Source of the DNA: Pyrocephalus nanus
Taxonomy: Eukaryota; Chordata; Aves; Passeriformes; Tyrannidae
DNA: 64,000 nt
Direction of reading: 5' to 3'
Assembly (NCBI GenBank): GCA_038380795.1
Contig: CM076267.1
Coordinates: 15,173,501-15,237,500, forward strand
Below are positions 32,477 through 46,130 of this stretch, in pieces. A program made the position numbers and the translations under genes. The notes beneath the pieces were generated by a model. It did not search any database. It saw only the letters and a program-made list of their open reading frames with translations, and had not been told where the DNA came from. How positions within the stretch are numbered: position 1 is the first letter of the stretch; each line of letters begins with the position of its first letter.

Positions 32477-35400
32477 AGACTGTCCTTGTTTGAACTATAA
32501 CCACACCCCTGGCTCCCCAAAGGCAGCAAGCCAAACAGGGGTAGGCAAGCTCATCTCTTGAAAATTTGTCCCTTTCTGTGGTTTTGAGCATTTTAAATTA
32601 AGCTGTTCACAAAGAAAACTGGGTTATGATGCCACTGTGGAGGCTGGAATTGAGACCTTATGATCTGTCCTGGTCTGTATATATGACACTTATGAATGTG
32701 ATGGCAGCTTTGAAACCAAAGATGAAGTTGTCCACCTCCCTCTCCTTCCTGCACTTTTATGTGTCAGATGGGCCCAGAGTGTCTTGTGTGTCTGCTGTTC
32801 TCAGTAAGCAGCTGCCCAAACCTTTTTCAAAACCAGGTACTCTTGCAGTGCAAGGGCTGGAAAACATAAGACGTGAAGTGAGGCACACCATGGCTGAATT
32901 CTTTCTTGATAGCTATGAATAGGGAGAAGTGACCAGTTCCTGCTGTCCAGGAGTGATTGTCACCTGGTGCCTCCACATCAGTAGTGCAAAGAGGGGGATA
33001 TACTGTCTACTCCAAAGATACCTTCCCTTTTCCCTGTCCCACAGCTCTTTTGAGGGCAAATGAGTTATAAGCAGTCAACTTTGTATTTTTTTTGTGTGTA
33101 TATGATAGTTTATAAAGCATCTATCTCTACTTTGTGTCCATTTAGATTAACATCTAGACTGAAAATCTAGGTGCAAGAGGTCAAGTATTTCTCAGCCAAA
33201 TAATCCTTCTATTGTGCAAGGTGATGCTGTTTGTTTGGAGCAGGTGATGTCTCTGCTCTGAAGGAGATAAGGTTGACCTTGTTGCAGTTGGATGTTTTCT
33301 GGGGTGTACTTCAGGCTGAGGTTCTTTGGCAAGGCAGATGCATACTTTAAACACACCGGGGAAAGGACTGAGGCCCTTCCATCTGCTGCAGGAGAGCATT
33401 CCATGGAAAAAGAAGAGGAATGGATAAGCAGAAAGAACTCTATGTTTTCCAGTCCCTGAAAAAACCCATTATTCTCTGGAGTAAGAAAGAAAAAAGTGAA
33501 AAGTAAAATTTTATCCTGGTGAATAAAACAGAGAGAAGAGGGAACCAGCTGAATGAGGTCATTGGAAGCACCTTGTAAAGCTGTCTGCAGCATCCAGTCT
33601 TTACAAGGAAGGTCAAAGGCTTGGTCCTTTTTGCTACCCATGTCTCTACTTGCCAAAACTCAGCTCAGTGATAGGTTCTTTATGTGAGAGAAGGATCTGA
33701 AGTGGTGGATAATACTTCCACCACCTTTGAAAAGCCAGGGGAAAGGTTACAGAAAGGCAAGTATGGCAGTTTCTTTGAGAGTGCAAAGAGTTTTGTTTCC
33801 AAATTTCCATTCACTCCTTCTGGGCAATTTAGCCTGTTTTTTGTTGTTGCTGCTGCTGGTTTTTGTTGTTTTTTTGTTGTTGGTTGGGTTGGGTTTTTTT
33901 CTGTTTGCACCCAGCAAAGTATTTTGAGTGAACTTGATGCATAGCCAAACTTGTGTAGTCAAGTGCTGAGTGTGTTATCCTGTGCCAGGTTTGTAAGGGA
34001 CAGCTCAGGCCCATACAGGTGTTCATTGCAGATTTTGTATCTTGCTTCACACACCTACAACCAGAACTTGCTATCCTGGATCTCACACTCCTCCACTGCA
34101 ATAATGAAACAGAATTTGCAGTGTCCCTCAAATCAAGATTAAATTGTTCTTTTAGGAACTGTAATTATGATGGATATTTCATAGCAGACAAAGTAACAAA
34201 CTTTGGAGAAGAAAAGAGCAGATTCTCTTCATGGCTGTCTCGAAGCTGAGCACAGAACTACTGGTTACAAGAGAATCAAATCACAGTTCACAGTTCTCAC
34301 TCTAGGTGCACTTTGTGTTTACCTGAATATATCCATCTATGAGATATCTCCCCTCACCAACATGCCACTCTTGTGACAACATCCAGTCTTGTTATACTCT
34401 CCTCAAATCCAACCCTGAGTTATAATATTCTCCCATTCTCTTCTAAAACAAACAAGGCAAGGGAAGAACATCACCTTATATTTCATGCTTAGTGACTAAA
34501 ACATATTTCCAGGAGACAAGAGCTGTACAAAGAGATGGGCACAGACTGGGGTTGTCGTGCAATTTGTAGACATTCATGAATAATGACTGAAATATCTATT
34601 CCTTTCTAACCCCTACTGCTTATCCCCTTTGTTCCTTCTTTTTGTAGGGTGGAATGAGCACTCTTTCAGTTGATGGCTTGTAAAAAAATACCATTCCTCG
34701 TGTCATTTTGTGCATCTGAGGAAGCTGGAGTTTTCCTCTGGGACCAAACTCTTGTGCAGCTGCTTATTTGTAGATAAATACCTAACAAGGTTCAAATCCA
34801 CCTAAACTATTCTTCATAATGTTTCTTTCACCTCTAATAACTTCTCTTCCATAATCCACCACTCCTTAGTTTGGCTACTCTGTCTTTTTGCTACTCTCAA
34901 CTGGGCTGCTGAAATGTTTGGCATATGTATGATCCAGCAACAGGCAGCCAAGCTTCTCATTCCCCAAGTATCTACAAACATGCCTCTGCACTATGGTTGG
35001 TGTTGGTCTACAAACAGAAGCCTGAGTTTCTTCTCCTGCTTAGACACGTGCAGATCAGAAAGAGGGATGGGGATGGAGTCAAGATTAGAACAGCACATGT
35101 TGGGCCTTTCTTCATAACAAAACCAAGCTAATCCGAAGCCTGCTGATCTTTTGAGGAGTTCAGGTTCAAGTCAAAGACTGATCGAAATTCTTCTATTTCT
35201 GTGTTGGACAAACCTATGTAGGTCAGAGATGCTCAAGAAAGGAGGTAACTTGTTTTTGGAAGCTGAAGAAACACGATCTCTTAATAGTCAAGAGGTATGA
35301 GCCATATAGGCGATGCTGCAGAATTGTCTTCCTCATAATTTGACAAATAGGTTTGTAGAGGACTGAACAGTTAGACTAACCTGTTGCCGAGCCCAGCAAA

Positions 35401-38400
35401 TTCTTTTCTTGTAAGGATGGCACATTCCATAATGAATAGCTAAGATGATCTGTTCAGTGATCCATTTGCAAAGTGCAGACTCTCTTCAAAGCAAAAGCTC
35501 TTACGGGAATTGTTTCTATTATAACTGTTCTATAAATACACAGTAAATTATCAGTCAGGTATTTTCTACATGGCTGCACAATATTCCTAACTTTGCACAT
35601 AGGCTTATTATTTAACCATTTCTTTTCTGCTCTCTGGCAATTCACAAGGCAGAGGGGAGGACCCATCATGCTAGTCAGATTCTTTAGGTGAAGTTAGCAA
35701 TGCTGGAAGACTGAGAAGTGACTGAAGATGGGATGTGGAAAAGGCTACACAAAAAGAATGCTCTTCTACCTGTTGATATGCATGCTTGACATATCACCAC
35801 GATGTAGAAACTCATATCGGTAAGTTTTAGTGACTTCTCTTAACCATTTTGACAGCTCCATGAATAATAGAGGGTCCAATGTAGTATCTGATCTGATTCT
35901 ACTCTGTGACAAATCATGGAGTAGAGCTCTCTGTACCGGGCTTGTCACTGTGATGGAGCTGAACAAATCTGCACCAAGGAAAGCAAAAGCATGACCACTG
36001 ATAAAGGAAAAATAAAAGTCACCAGAATGACGTACTGATTTCTGAGGTCAGGGAACCTCCATGTGATTGTTGAAGATAATTTTGAACTGAAAAATAAGGG
36101 GGACTGATTCTTCTTTTTAAAAATTATTACCAAAAATACATCAAATGTGCAACCTCACATCAACTTTTAATTCTGAAGAAACAGAATGAAGATTCACTGG
36201 GTTGTATCCAGGACTACAAAGAGAAACAATTTTACAGGATAAGATGGTGCATCTGGTTGCAAAAATTTGTATTTGTTGTTTTAATTTTTTAATTTCTGCA
36301 GTCTTCAGGCATTCAGAAAGGAAAATTGTGCTGAAACTTTCAAAAGGTGTATTTCCATGGCTGGTCACAAAAATCCATAACTTAACACTGAAATAAAACT
36401 TGCTGACTTTTTTAAAACAATATTTATTAGAAAGATTGTCACCCTCTAAACGAAACCTGAACCCACATTGGGGTGTTACAGTCAATACAGGATGGTGCTT
36501 CTTCCAAACCACTTAAAATCTAGTGCAATTACATAGATTAGGAATTGAAATGAAGTTGAACACAGACATGTGCATGGAGAGGAATGGTACTATGACATTT
36601 AAAAAGATAAGAATAGTCAGGACAGACAGATCTGATCCTGGCACAAGGTTGGCAAAGAAGACATACATTGTCTTTGGATCCCAGAACTCAGAGATCAGGC
36701 TTCTGCCTCTATCTCTGGAGAAATATCTGCTCATGTATCCTGCTCTTTACTGGCTGCACTTTGGTATTTTAGTGGCTGATGCTCACAGGGGGGTGCGGAA
36801 GGACTTGGTCGCCTTTTCCCACCTTCACAGATGACTGCTGTTGTTGATGACCAGAAAGTAGGTATCATTCTGGGAGGTGCTGCATTGGCCTTTCACATTA
36901 AGAAAACTCTCCTGCACAGAAAAACCCTTTCATTGCTTTGTTAAGGTGATTTGTGCTGGAGTGTTAAAAAGAGCCATTCAGAGGGTCAAAAATTTCAATC
37001 AAAGAGTGACACAGATCTGGCAGAATGCATAGACCTATATAAGTGCTGTGCAGATCCAACCTACAAAACCCCCATCATCTCTAAGCAGCCTCAATAACTT
37101 TTTCACTTCCAGGGCTCTGTATGCCCCTCAAAGCATGGCACCCTAATCTCAGTTTGACTATCAAATTCAACTAGTTGTGGTTCAGAACTGGAAATTCAAA
37201 GCCCCAGGATGTGTGTATGTGGCAAAAGGCTTTCTGCCAGCAAGTCTGGACATCTGAAATTATTTATTTTGACCTATAAGTAGCTTGAGAGTTGAGACAT
37301 TTAATAACAGTCAGAAGAGTCTGTGCATTTCTTGTTCAGAAAAGAATAACTTTCAAAACCATATTCAGGTGTGAAATTAACTACAGAAGGTGGTTGGCTC
37401 AGGTCAAGATTCCAAATATAGAGACAAACAATAGCCATTTTATTGTCAGAATTATTTAGGGCCAGGAGAATACAACTACTAGGTCAGAAGGATTTTATTT
37501 CTCAACTTCAGATTAAATTAGAGCTGCTCCAAAACCACATTGCTTTAGAAGCGACAGATACATTTGCTCCTACGAAAAGCCCAGTGTGAGTCTTGGCAGA
37601 GAGAAAGGGCTTTTGCTACGTCCATGAAAACATCTGCACGGGTTTCCTGGACCTTGAATATGCTAGCAGTGGGGACCCAGCTGGTACTGAGAGTGGAGGG
37701 GGTGAGTGGAAATTAACATCCTCCTGGGAAGGAAGGCAAATTGGGTTGCGTGGCTCACACCAGCTTTGCACTGACAAACAGCACTAGCTGGAGTCCCAGA
37801 GTCACTAGAGAGCTTGTTTTTCACAAGGTCATGCAAGGTTCACTCACATCCTTCTTGCCTGTTGGTCCTGAAACTATGTGTTAGCCTTGTGCTTCTGTTG
37901 CTGTGTCTGTGCACATTTTCAGTTGTTTAATAAGCAACTGTCAATACTAAAGTGAAGTTATTTTCACAGCTAGAAAAGTATTTTCTGCTTGGGTTGTTCT
38001 CCTGTGGGTATGTCTGGTTCTGCTCATGTGATTTTGCTAGACAGAAGTTATCCTCAACAGCTTCCTCAAGCTCCATCGCAAATTTTGTCTCAGAAGGCTT
38101 CTTCACACTTTGCAAATGACGGTGTGAGTTTCTAGTACACAATTATGACAGTGTGCTCTGGTCTGAAAAGTCTTCCTTTTAGGTTAAGAAAAGAGATTTG
38201 TTTCTTGTCAACCCAAGAGACATGGACTCTGACCTTTAGGGTTGCTTTGGCTGCTGGACTATTGAGAGAATGGTCAGGCTTCTGCAAGGTATGGTAATAC
38301 CTGTAGCCTGATGGGATGGTGCTGGAGTCAGTAAATCAAATTACTGTGATCCTAAGGTGCTGATGACCATTTTCACTGCTGTTTTTCCTTGGCCGTAGTT

Positions 38401-41400
38401 GTGGGGGTTTATATAAACAGGGATATTACACTGAGAAGCCAGAGGAAGGAACAAGGATACCTTGTGGACCAGAACTAGACACATTTTGGATGAAGTGTTG
38501 CTTGACATCCCTTTGGAGCCAAAAAATAATGACTTGGACAATGCAGATGGGATGTTGCGAGACTGTATAAAACCTCTCACTCACTGAATCCCAGCTAACC
38601 ACAGTGCAGCTTTATCTTCAGTGTTACTTGGAATTGTGTCAAGGAGGCTTTTTTTCTCTCTCTTTTTCTTTCTTTCATTCCATTTTTTTAAAAAACCTCA
38701 AGGTCAAACAAAACATATGCTTAAAAATAAAGCTTTATCAAGAGAGATGGAGGACTAAAGGGCTTCCTATTTTTAGTAAGGACAATCTAATCTAAGCAGA
38801 AGTTGTTCAGGGCCCCTCTCTATTTTCCATGAAAGGTAGGTGCTCCTGGGATGATTCCCAGGGCTTTCTGTGGCTTCTGTTTTCAGATGCTACCCAAGCC
38901 CCTGAGTTTTATTGAGCAAGTATCCTGGAAAGTCCTGAGAAAAATAAGAGACAGCTGATAGTCCTAGAATACCAGCACTTTCAGTAAGGTCCTGCAGCTG
39001 TATCTCCGGGTTGTGAATTCTCATAGGCTTCAAGCCAAGCTCTTTCCCCCAGTCCTCCCCCAGCTACTGATATGGTCCTTGACAGGGCAAAGCATCTGTC
39101 CAACTCAAAGCACAGAAAGTGATTAAGTGCTTTCTTAATCAGGGCCTTGTAGCTCTTATATTTGACTCTTGGCACAGTCAAAGCCAGCTATTTCAGTAAA
39201 TTTAATGTGGAATTGGATAGAAATGGTAGTGAGACAGGGAACTTTTCACTTCTAGGTCATCACTGAACAATTTTTCAGGAAGGAAAACCCTATAAAATTA
39301 TTGCTGCTTGAAGGCAGTCAAGAGTGTATTTGAAATGTCGAAGCACAAATATCTTGGCTGGTCTAACTGCTTTGTATTGCCAGCGTTGTGGGAATTTGCT
39401 TGTGAGTTTACTGTGCTGAGACAAGAAAATTACTTTTGAAACACCCAACAGACAGCTGATGTAAAGCTTTAAGATGGAGAAAAATAAAACACAGTTCTGC
39501 TTTTAAAAACAGGAGAAAAATAAATTCCTTTTCCATTAGCCTGAGACTTTAACCTATATCCCATATACAATGAAAAATTGCAGAAGAGGTCACTAAGAAA
39601 TCTAACTTGTTTTTGACCTGTAATGCCTGGATATGTGGAGGTCTATACATTGCTTCTTGTAGGAGGCTATTGAACAAAAAGAAGACAAATCATCTGATTG
39701 CTGGGAGGATTAAAAGAACCTTACAGAAAAAAAAAAAATTTGAAAAAAAGTTGAAAATTTCTGCTTTAGTGAACAACAAAATTATCACCAGAATGTTAAA
39801 ATTTATAATAAAAAGAAATAAAGCCAGATTTCTGTGTAGCCCAATGACTTTTTGTTTTGGAAAGGAATGATCATTAAGCAGAATGAGCTATCTGGGAGTG
39901 GGGAGGTAACACAGAGCCAGGGCTGCAAAACATCCTTTTTTTATCCTTAAGTTTGCAAGAAACTTTGCCATGCCTGGGTCATGTGGAAATCTGAAGCAGG
40001 CTGCCCTCCTTTCCATCTCTTCAATTTTAAGCAATGATCTGCATGTCTTGAAGTTTGGAGAGGAAATATACATAAAGCCTGTAAGTATTTACGAGAGCTA
40101 TAAAAAAGAGCTTTTCAGTAGTTGACATGGGAAGTGATTAAGGTACCTTATAGGCTAAGACTGCAGAAAAGAGGGAGAAGTGGTGCCAAAAGAGAATCTG
40201 GCAACAATCCTGATGTAACGATAAGTGACTTTAGGAAGGAAGAGTTGTGGACGAAAAAAAAAAAAAAAATTAAATTGAAGCAGATTGCAAGACTTTTGGC
40301 CGTGGGGACTAAGCTATGGAGACTATTGATTGCTGGACTTACAGTCACAAAAGGAAGGTGATGTCTCACCGTGCTCGTGACTCAGAGTTTACTGGTCAAA
40401 TCCCACAAAACAGCAGTTCATCAAGATTTACTTGTATTTGAAAGGACTCCATTTCCCAGGCATCTCAGCTTTCTCCATCTGTGTTTACACAAATGGGTCT
40501 TGGGTCTCCCCAGAGCTTAGCAAAAAGCTACTCTAAATAGAAACACACACATGGGCCATGTTGCCAATCAGGATCTCTATGAGTGACTATTTCTTGTTTT
40601 CCTGTTTAACAGGAGTAGCTTGTGTCCACACCTGTCCCTAGATGGCAACCTGTGACATGAGCATTCACAGATGAAATGACAGCTGAAGAGCATCCAGTTA
40701 TCATGCTCAATCATGAGTGTAAAAGTCTACCTCGGGAAGTCTGAGTTTGAGAGTCTTGAAAAAATGTTGTGGGAAATGACTCTTCATGTCCAAAATGGGA
40801 CAGAAATGGCTTCTGAACAGATGCCCTTGAAAATGGGGAGGAGGAAACATTCTCATCTACAGGCAGGTAGAATGGTGTACAGAGAGGGAGAGCAGTAGAA
40901 ACATATAGACAAATTTCAAAACTATTCAGGAAATAGTTGTGAGTAAAGGGTACATTTGCTGAAATTGGACCAGCTAGGAAAAGAAAACAAGGGCTGAATT
41001 CATCAGGACATACTGAACTACTGCTTTAGACTCCAAGAGTTGGCTTATGTCCTCCCCTAAAGTCAGTGGTCTGTTACTTTGCTTTCATCAGGGTTTACTT
41101 CTGGTATTTTAGTTTAGGTATTTCAACTGCACCAGTGTGAAGTCTGTCTTCTGTTGCATTACTGTGTTACAAAGATGAAGTACAATGACACAGAATAAAC
41201 TCACCAATCTACAAATATAAAGCACGTATATCTTGATAGGCAATGATATGATATTGCTTGATCTTTGACACTTTTGAGTTTCTTTCAGTACACACTAATG
41301 TCAGGAAGAACTTCAGGTGCTGAAGCGTGCTGAGAATCAGTGTGTAGCTCTAGGTTCATGTCCAAATTCAGATATCAGCAAGCTGGGTTAACATCATCAT

Positions 41401-41454
41401 CATGTTACAGGAACACATTTGGTAAAATTCTGCAGAGATATTCTCTGAACCTGT
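32477..41454. other. Non-coding DNA, nothing gene-like recognised
   Basis: A T/G-rich tract lies at about 33838-33899, and short A runs occur near 39728 and 40254-40269. Plus-strand frames at 36523-36834 and 40122-40361 and a minus-strand frame at 33192-33656 have no domain or splice support. No CR1 was detected in this interval. Confidence 0.65.
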
Positions 41455-42240
41455 TACTATTCAAGATTTTTATTTATTACCTAGAAAGAATGAATATGCT
41501 ACATAGAAAACACACTATTTAAAGTAGCAGGTAACATAAATTTGAAAAGAGGACAAAAGCGTTTTGTACAGAATTATCAGATATAAGTGGAATCCAGGGG
41601 GTTGGGAAGGAAAAGGATGAAATACAGTAAAGACCAATACACAGTTCTATACTGAGGCAAGGACAATCAGATGTACAAATATGGGATGTGAAGTAACCAG
41701 GACTTGGGGTAATCGTGAATTGCAAGCTGAAGAGAAGTCAGAAAAATTAAGATTGCCATGAGAAAAGCAAACACCATACTGGGCTATATAAGCTGTAGTA
41801 CCATCTGCATGACATAGGGAGTGATTTTTCTGCTGTACAGTCTTCTCTCCAAGTTTGGGCACCAGGGTTCAAGAAGGATGGGTCTGGTTGAGCAATGTCC
41901 AGAAGAGACCAACAAGAACTATCGGAAGTCCAGAGAATATGACTGATGAGGAGAGATTGAAATAGGGGGGTTATTTAGTCTGGAGAATATCAGACTGAGA
42001 AGGATATGATAACAGTCTTTAAATACATTGAAGATAGATGAAGAGGAAGAGAACAATTTGTTCTTTATCTCCAGGGTGCAGAGGAGAAGGGTAAAGTCTA
42101 TCAAGGGACATGTAGGCTAGATTTCATGAAAAAAACCCTTCCTAATAGGAAAGATAAATAAAGTCCTGGAATAGCCTGAGATTTGGACTTTATCTGAGAT
42201 TTTTAAGGACAGGTTGGATACAGCACGTCTCAGGAATGAG
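41455..42240 (+). mobile_element. Old CR1-type LINE fragment, reverse-transcriptase C-terminal part
   Basis: Translating all three plus frames recovers, in order, pieces typical of the C-terminal end of CR1/L3-type ORF2. These are an LFKIFI-like start, GLGVIV near 41705-41725, VWAPGFKKDG near 41855-41880, TVFKYIED near 42010-42040, and a DFxxxxDRLDT-like end near 42180-42225. Many stops and frameshifts interrupt them, so the copy is dead and ancient. Neither the 5' end nor a clear octamer 3' tail is visible. The wording is closer to old CR1 subfamilies than to the young avian ones further downstream. Confidence 0.75.
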
Positions 42241-43808
42241 AGGGGGAGGACAGGTTTTGCCTGTGAACAAGCAGCCAGAATTACTGGCACTGAAGAAAGT
42301 CACTCGCATCTCTATTTTGTGCACTGTCTACAGGCAACTATGACAAGTTCTTGCTAAGATATGACAATCACTGTGATATGGAATATCAGAGTAATGGGTA
42401 ATTCAGGCTGCTGGACCACAAAGTTTTGCCCTTCTGTACCACTCCCCAGGTCTCCAAACTTAATCCACACACAAATTCACATAAAAATGGGCAAAAAGCT
42501 TATTTTTATCCTTGCATTAATGAGACATTCAGCAAAGCAATAACTTTATCTGGTTCGCAATCCAAACCTTTGCCTCAACACAATCCGGACTTCTTGTGAT
42601 ATTTGAAAAAACATTTACTGCATTTTCAGGATACTATTTTCTAGAAGGAATAAAAATGCAAAATGAAACAGCAAAAATCCCCACATCTGTTTGTAGATAG
42701 AAAACTGCATTTCCTGAATCTTGGGAGAGACCTTCTTCATATGGTTGCTAACACTGTAAATGTCACCAGGATATGGACAGGATCCTGAAAGATGCACGGG
42801 TTCTCAGCCTTGACTATGGTTGTGGTAGTTTGCATTCACTTCTGGGATAAAAAAAGCAAAAACAACTAAAATCTACATCTATGCTTCCAGTCTGGGTATT
42901 TATTTGATTTATTTGGAAACTAAATTGCTGTTGCTATTGTTGCTATTCGTTGCTATATTGCATTTAATGACATATGCTGCATTGGAACCATTTGAATCTG
43001 TGCTGGAGACTTTTCAGGACTGCCCCGAGTTGGAGGCAGGTCCTTGCTGACAGGTGTGGGTTTAGTTACTGCATTGTTTTCTAAATGGTGGGAAGCTCTA
43101 GGTGTCCAATTAGGTTCTTTGCAACCCATTTGAGTGTGTTGCTTGCTCCCACCAATACTCAAAACCTCTGGAGGGCCCAGCTTACTCCTGTGATTTATGG
43201 AGGCTTCTTGTTTCCCCAGTAGCCCCAGAAGACATAGCTATGTCCTACCTTTGCCCAAAAGAGCATACCGACCCCACAGACTGCGTGCACAGGCTGCAGT
43301 GACCAGGTGTTCCCCAGTCCCTGCCACAAGCAGTGGAGGAGGGCAGACCACGCCAGCATGACTCACAGAGGAGAAAATCTCTCCCTGTCACCACAAATAG
43401 AAATAAGCTAAATTATACTTCAGTTGAAGAGAGGAAGTAGGGTGCTTCGAGGCCTCTGCAGGTAAGTAAAGGTGAGCTAGCCCATGGGATAAGTTCAGCT
43501 TTAATTTGCCTCTGCTCTGCAGGCAGGGGTCAGCTGTGATACACCCTTTTGTCACATGAGCTCAGGAAAGCAGTTTTGTCACTGTCAGTAACGAATGTCA
43601 GTTCTGTTATTACAGCCCCAGAAAAAGACAGAATTGCTGTGCACAGAGGGCCAAAAATTTCCATAATTTTTCCTCCTCCCCTCCTCTGTGCACCATCCTC
43701 CCTTTTCCTGCCAAAGAAAAGAGCCCCTCAGAGGTTACCCTCCGCCTTTCTTGAACTCACATGACTTTGCCGCTTCGGATCCTTCACCCCCTGCGTTTAA
43801 CCGAGGTT
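42241..43808. other. Non-coding DNA upstream of the signal-peptide ORF
   Basis: No gene or repeat is recognised. The last 550 bases become richer in GC and pyrimidines, with a few CpG just before 43809, but no CpG island or convincing TATA box with a start site can be placed. Confidence 0.55.
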
Positions 43809-43967
43809 ATGAAAACCAAGCTGCTTGCTCTCTGTTTGTTTTCAGTGATCTCCTCTGTGTGTTGCCAGCAGCCAGAGCCATGGCCTTTCCCAATACAGGG
43901 CATCGCAGTGAGCTCCAAGTGCACCCAGAGAGGTGCACGAGACAGAAGCCAAGCTGAGCTTATGTAA
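43809..43967 (+). CDS. Possible first exon of a small secreted protein (signal peptide)
   Basis: The frame starting at this ATG encodes MKTKLLALCLFSVISSVCC and continues with QQPEPWPFPIQG. This is a textbook secretory signal: a basic start, a hydrophobic core of about 12 residues and small residues before a probable cleavage site near residues 17-19. The open frame ends at 43967 after 52 codons. A donor-like CA followed by GTGAGC lies at 43907, exactly after codon 33, so it may be a first coding exon in phase 0. An in-frame ATG at 43761 would put the signal 16 residues inside the protein, so 43809 is preferred. No second exon and no homologue are recognised, and a frame this short can arise by chance. 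Confidence 0.25.
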   Translation: MKTKLLALCLFSVISSVCCQQPEPWPFPIQGIAVSSKCTQRGARDRSQAELM

Positions 43968-46130
43968 AAAAATTAAGGTCGAGGCCTCACCAGATTTACA
44001 AGTGCTTTGTGTTCAAGGTACTGGTGATTGAGCTGAGGTCATGCTTTTCTTGCTGCTCTGAGGCAGAGACTAGCTGCAGGGCACAATGCAGTTAAGTACA
44101 CAGGGGCTTTCAAAGAGTGTGACCAGTCAGATCTGCAGCTGCACTGGTCTGAACCCTGGCTGTAAGAACCAGCAGCAGCTGGGCTTTGCACTGGAGCAGT
44201 TTCCATAAACCTGGTGCCTGCTATAGGTATGAGATTGGTGATGGCAGAATGCTGGTGGGCTAGCACTTGGGAAATTAATTGGGCAGTTGCACACAATGGG
44301 GGCAAATCCCCACTGCACTGGAAAGCAGCATTTTCAAAAGTGTGCTTAGGTGACTTAGAAATCTACATCCCACCTTCAGGCATGGCAGGCTCGTATCTGC
44401 AAAGCATTTCTGTTGAGAAACAGGATCTTAAAGCTTCTGACACTTGGCACTAAGTCAACTTAAATCCCACTGATTTTGGCATTATTGGAACATAATTCCT
44501 TTTACAGCAGCTTCAGAAGGAGTCCTAGTGAGAAGGAACAGTGGGTGAAAAAGTCAGAACAAAAATTAGAAGGAGTATAGTTTTATGGATGTATTGCAGA
44601 GTGAGATCAGAAATGTATCTATCTCTGCTGTTTCACTGGTTTCTCTTTTGGTTTTGACTTTCATGGAATATATTTAATCACTCTCAAATGTCAGAGCATG
44701 AATGTGGGTGATGCTGTCCCAGATGGCTAACACAGAGCAGGGGCTTCTCACACAAAGCAGGGGGACATGTGTGAACACCCAGAGGACTTTCTGTGCTGAT
44801 CGTATTTCGTGACTTCCTTTTAGACCACAAAACTGTGCATGAGTCCTTCTTTGCACTTTCTTGCTCAGCTGTGTCTTGAAAGCTGGCTAGTGTGCTTCCT
44901 AGGGAAGATCCCTGAGGTTGGCTCTGTGCTGTAAGAAAACTGTCTTCTCTGGCAATCTGGGCACCTTCACCAGGGAACAGCTGGAGCTGGAGATGATTGA
45001 GGCTGTAGGGAGGACTTCACATCAGCTAGTCCTGATCTGTAGGAGCTACTCAGTTCTCTATGCAGATGCTCTGCAGGAGAGATCAAGCTTGCCTTGTATC
45101 TTGACACAGTTCAGTGAGAGGAAAAGCTTGTTTTTTCAGGGCTGGTTATTGATCAGTGTTGGGGGGGGGGGGGAGTAGGGAGTGAGGGTGGTTCTAAAGC
45201 TCATAAAACAGCTTTTGCTACACCAGGCCACAAATGCAGTGGAAAGTGGAAGTCTTTGGAAAAAGGGATTGAAAGTGGCCAGTACAGGAAAACAAACAAA
45301 CTGAATATATACACAAACCAACATGGCACACACTCATCCTTGTTCCCCCAGAAAAAGGGGCTAAAACCAGACCTCAGACTAAGTTTTGAAATGCAATGTG
45401 CCATGCAAATGAACCACCCCACAGTTCAACCACAGTTTTTTCTTCCCTAAACTGTTTTTGTTGAAATCATGGGAGTTGCCCTGGGCAACACAAGGGTAAA
45501 GTTATCTGTGACTCGACCTATGTCACTGTAAGAGTCCTTGTCCTTGTCCCTTGGGGGAGGTTGGTCACACCAAGCAGATCTCTTTTGACTTAAAATAGTT
45601 ATTATTATTTTTTGTCTCTTTTTTTTTTTTTATTTTATTTTTTTATTTTTCTTCTTCTGCTGTTTCCATATTATCTAACTCAGAAAAAAAGTCCATAAGA
45701 TGAAGTATATGTGGGTCATCCTTGTTCTTTCCTTTTCTTTTCCTTTTGACAAATTTCTCTGGTACTATTATCCCAAGTCCTCAGCTAAGCATGACAGTGG
45801 TACAAAAACTTCAGGGTCGAATGATTGTTGTGTTACCACATCTGTGAGACAATTATCCACACCAGCTTTGTACCATGAGTCCTTCCTTCCTTCATCTTCT
45901 AAACCACAAAATCATGTGTCTTCTTCTGGTTAAAAAAATACAACACCCTCTCACAAGCTTCTTTGTGTATGTCAGGTTATCCACCTGTTTGATTACTGTT
46001 ATAACCTTTCAAGAGCTAAGAAGCTTAGAAGAAACCATGGAGTGTATTCAGTGTTTTTTTGTTTGCTTGTCTTTTATGAGTCCGAGCTGAGTTACTCTGA
46101 GAGCTCTTGCACCTTCTTATTGAGAACTTT
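43968..46130. other. Non-coding DNA
   Basis: No exon is recognised. It includes a G13 run with further G clusters (45161-45191) and a T-rich stretch (about 45600-45650). Short frames on both strands are uninformative. Confidence 0.6.
45161..45191 (+). other. G13 homopolymer with adjacent G runs (possible G-quadruplex)
   Basis: Thirteen consecutive G (45161-45173) are followed by GGG at 45178-45180 and 45186-45188. G homopolymers of this length are prone to slippage and sequencing error, so the exact count may vary. Confidence 0.8.

Noticed and set aside
32163..32591. Frames of 78-132 codons with Lys/Glu/Arg or Phe/Leu/Ser repeats
   Set aside because: The length comes entirely from the (AAAAG)n array, which is open in several frames on both strands.
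34789..34799. GGTTCAAATCC, a match to the B box of a tRNA gene
   Set aside because: No A box at the right distance, no cloverleaf can be drawn and no T-run terminator follows.
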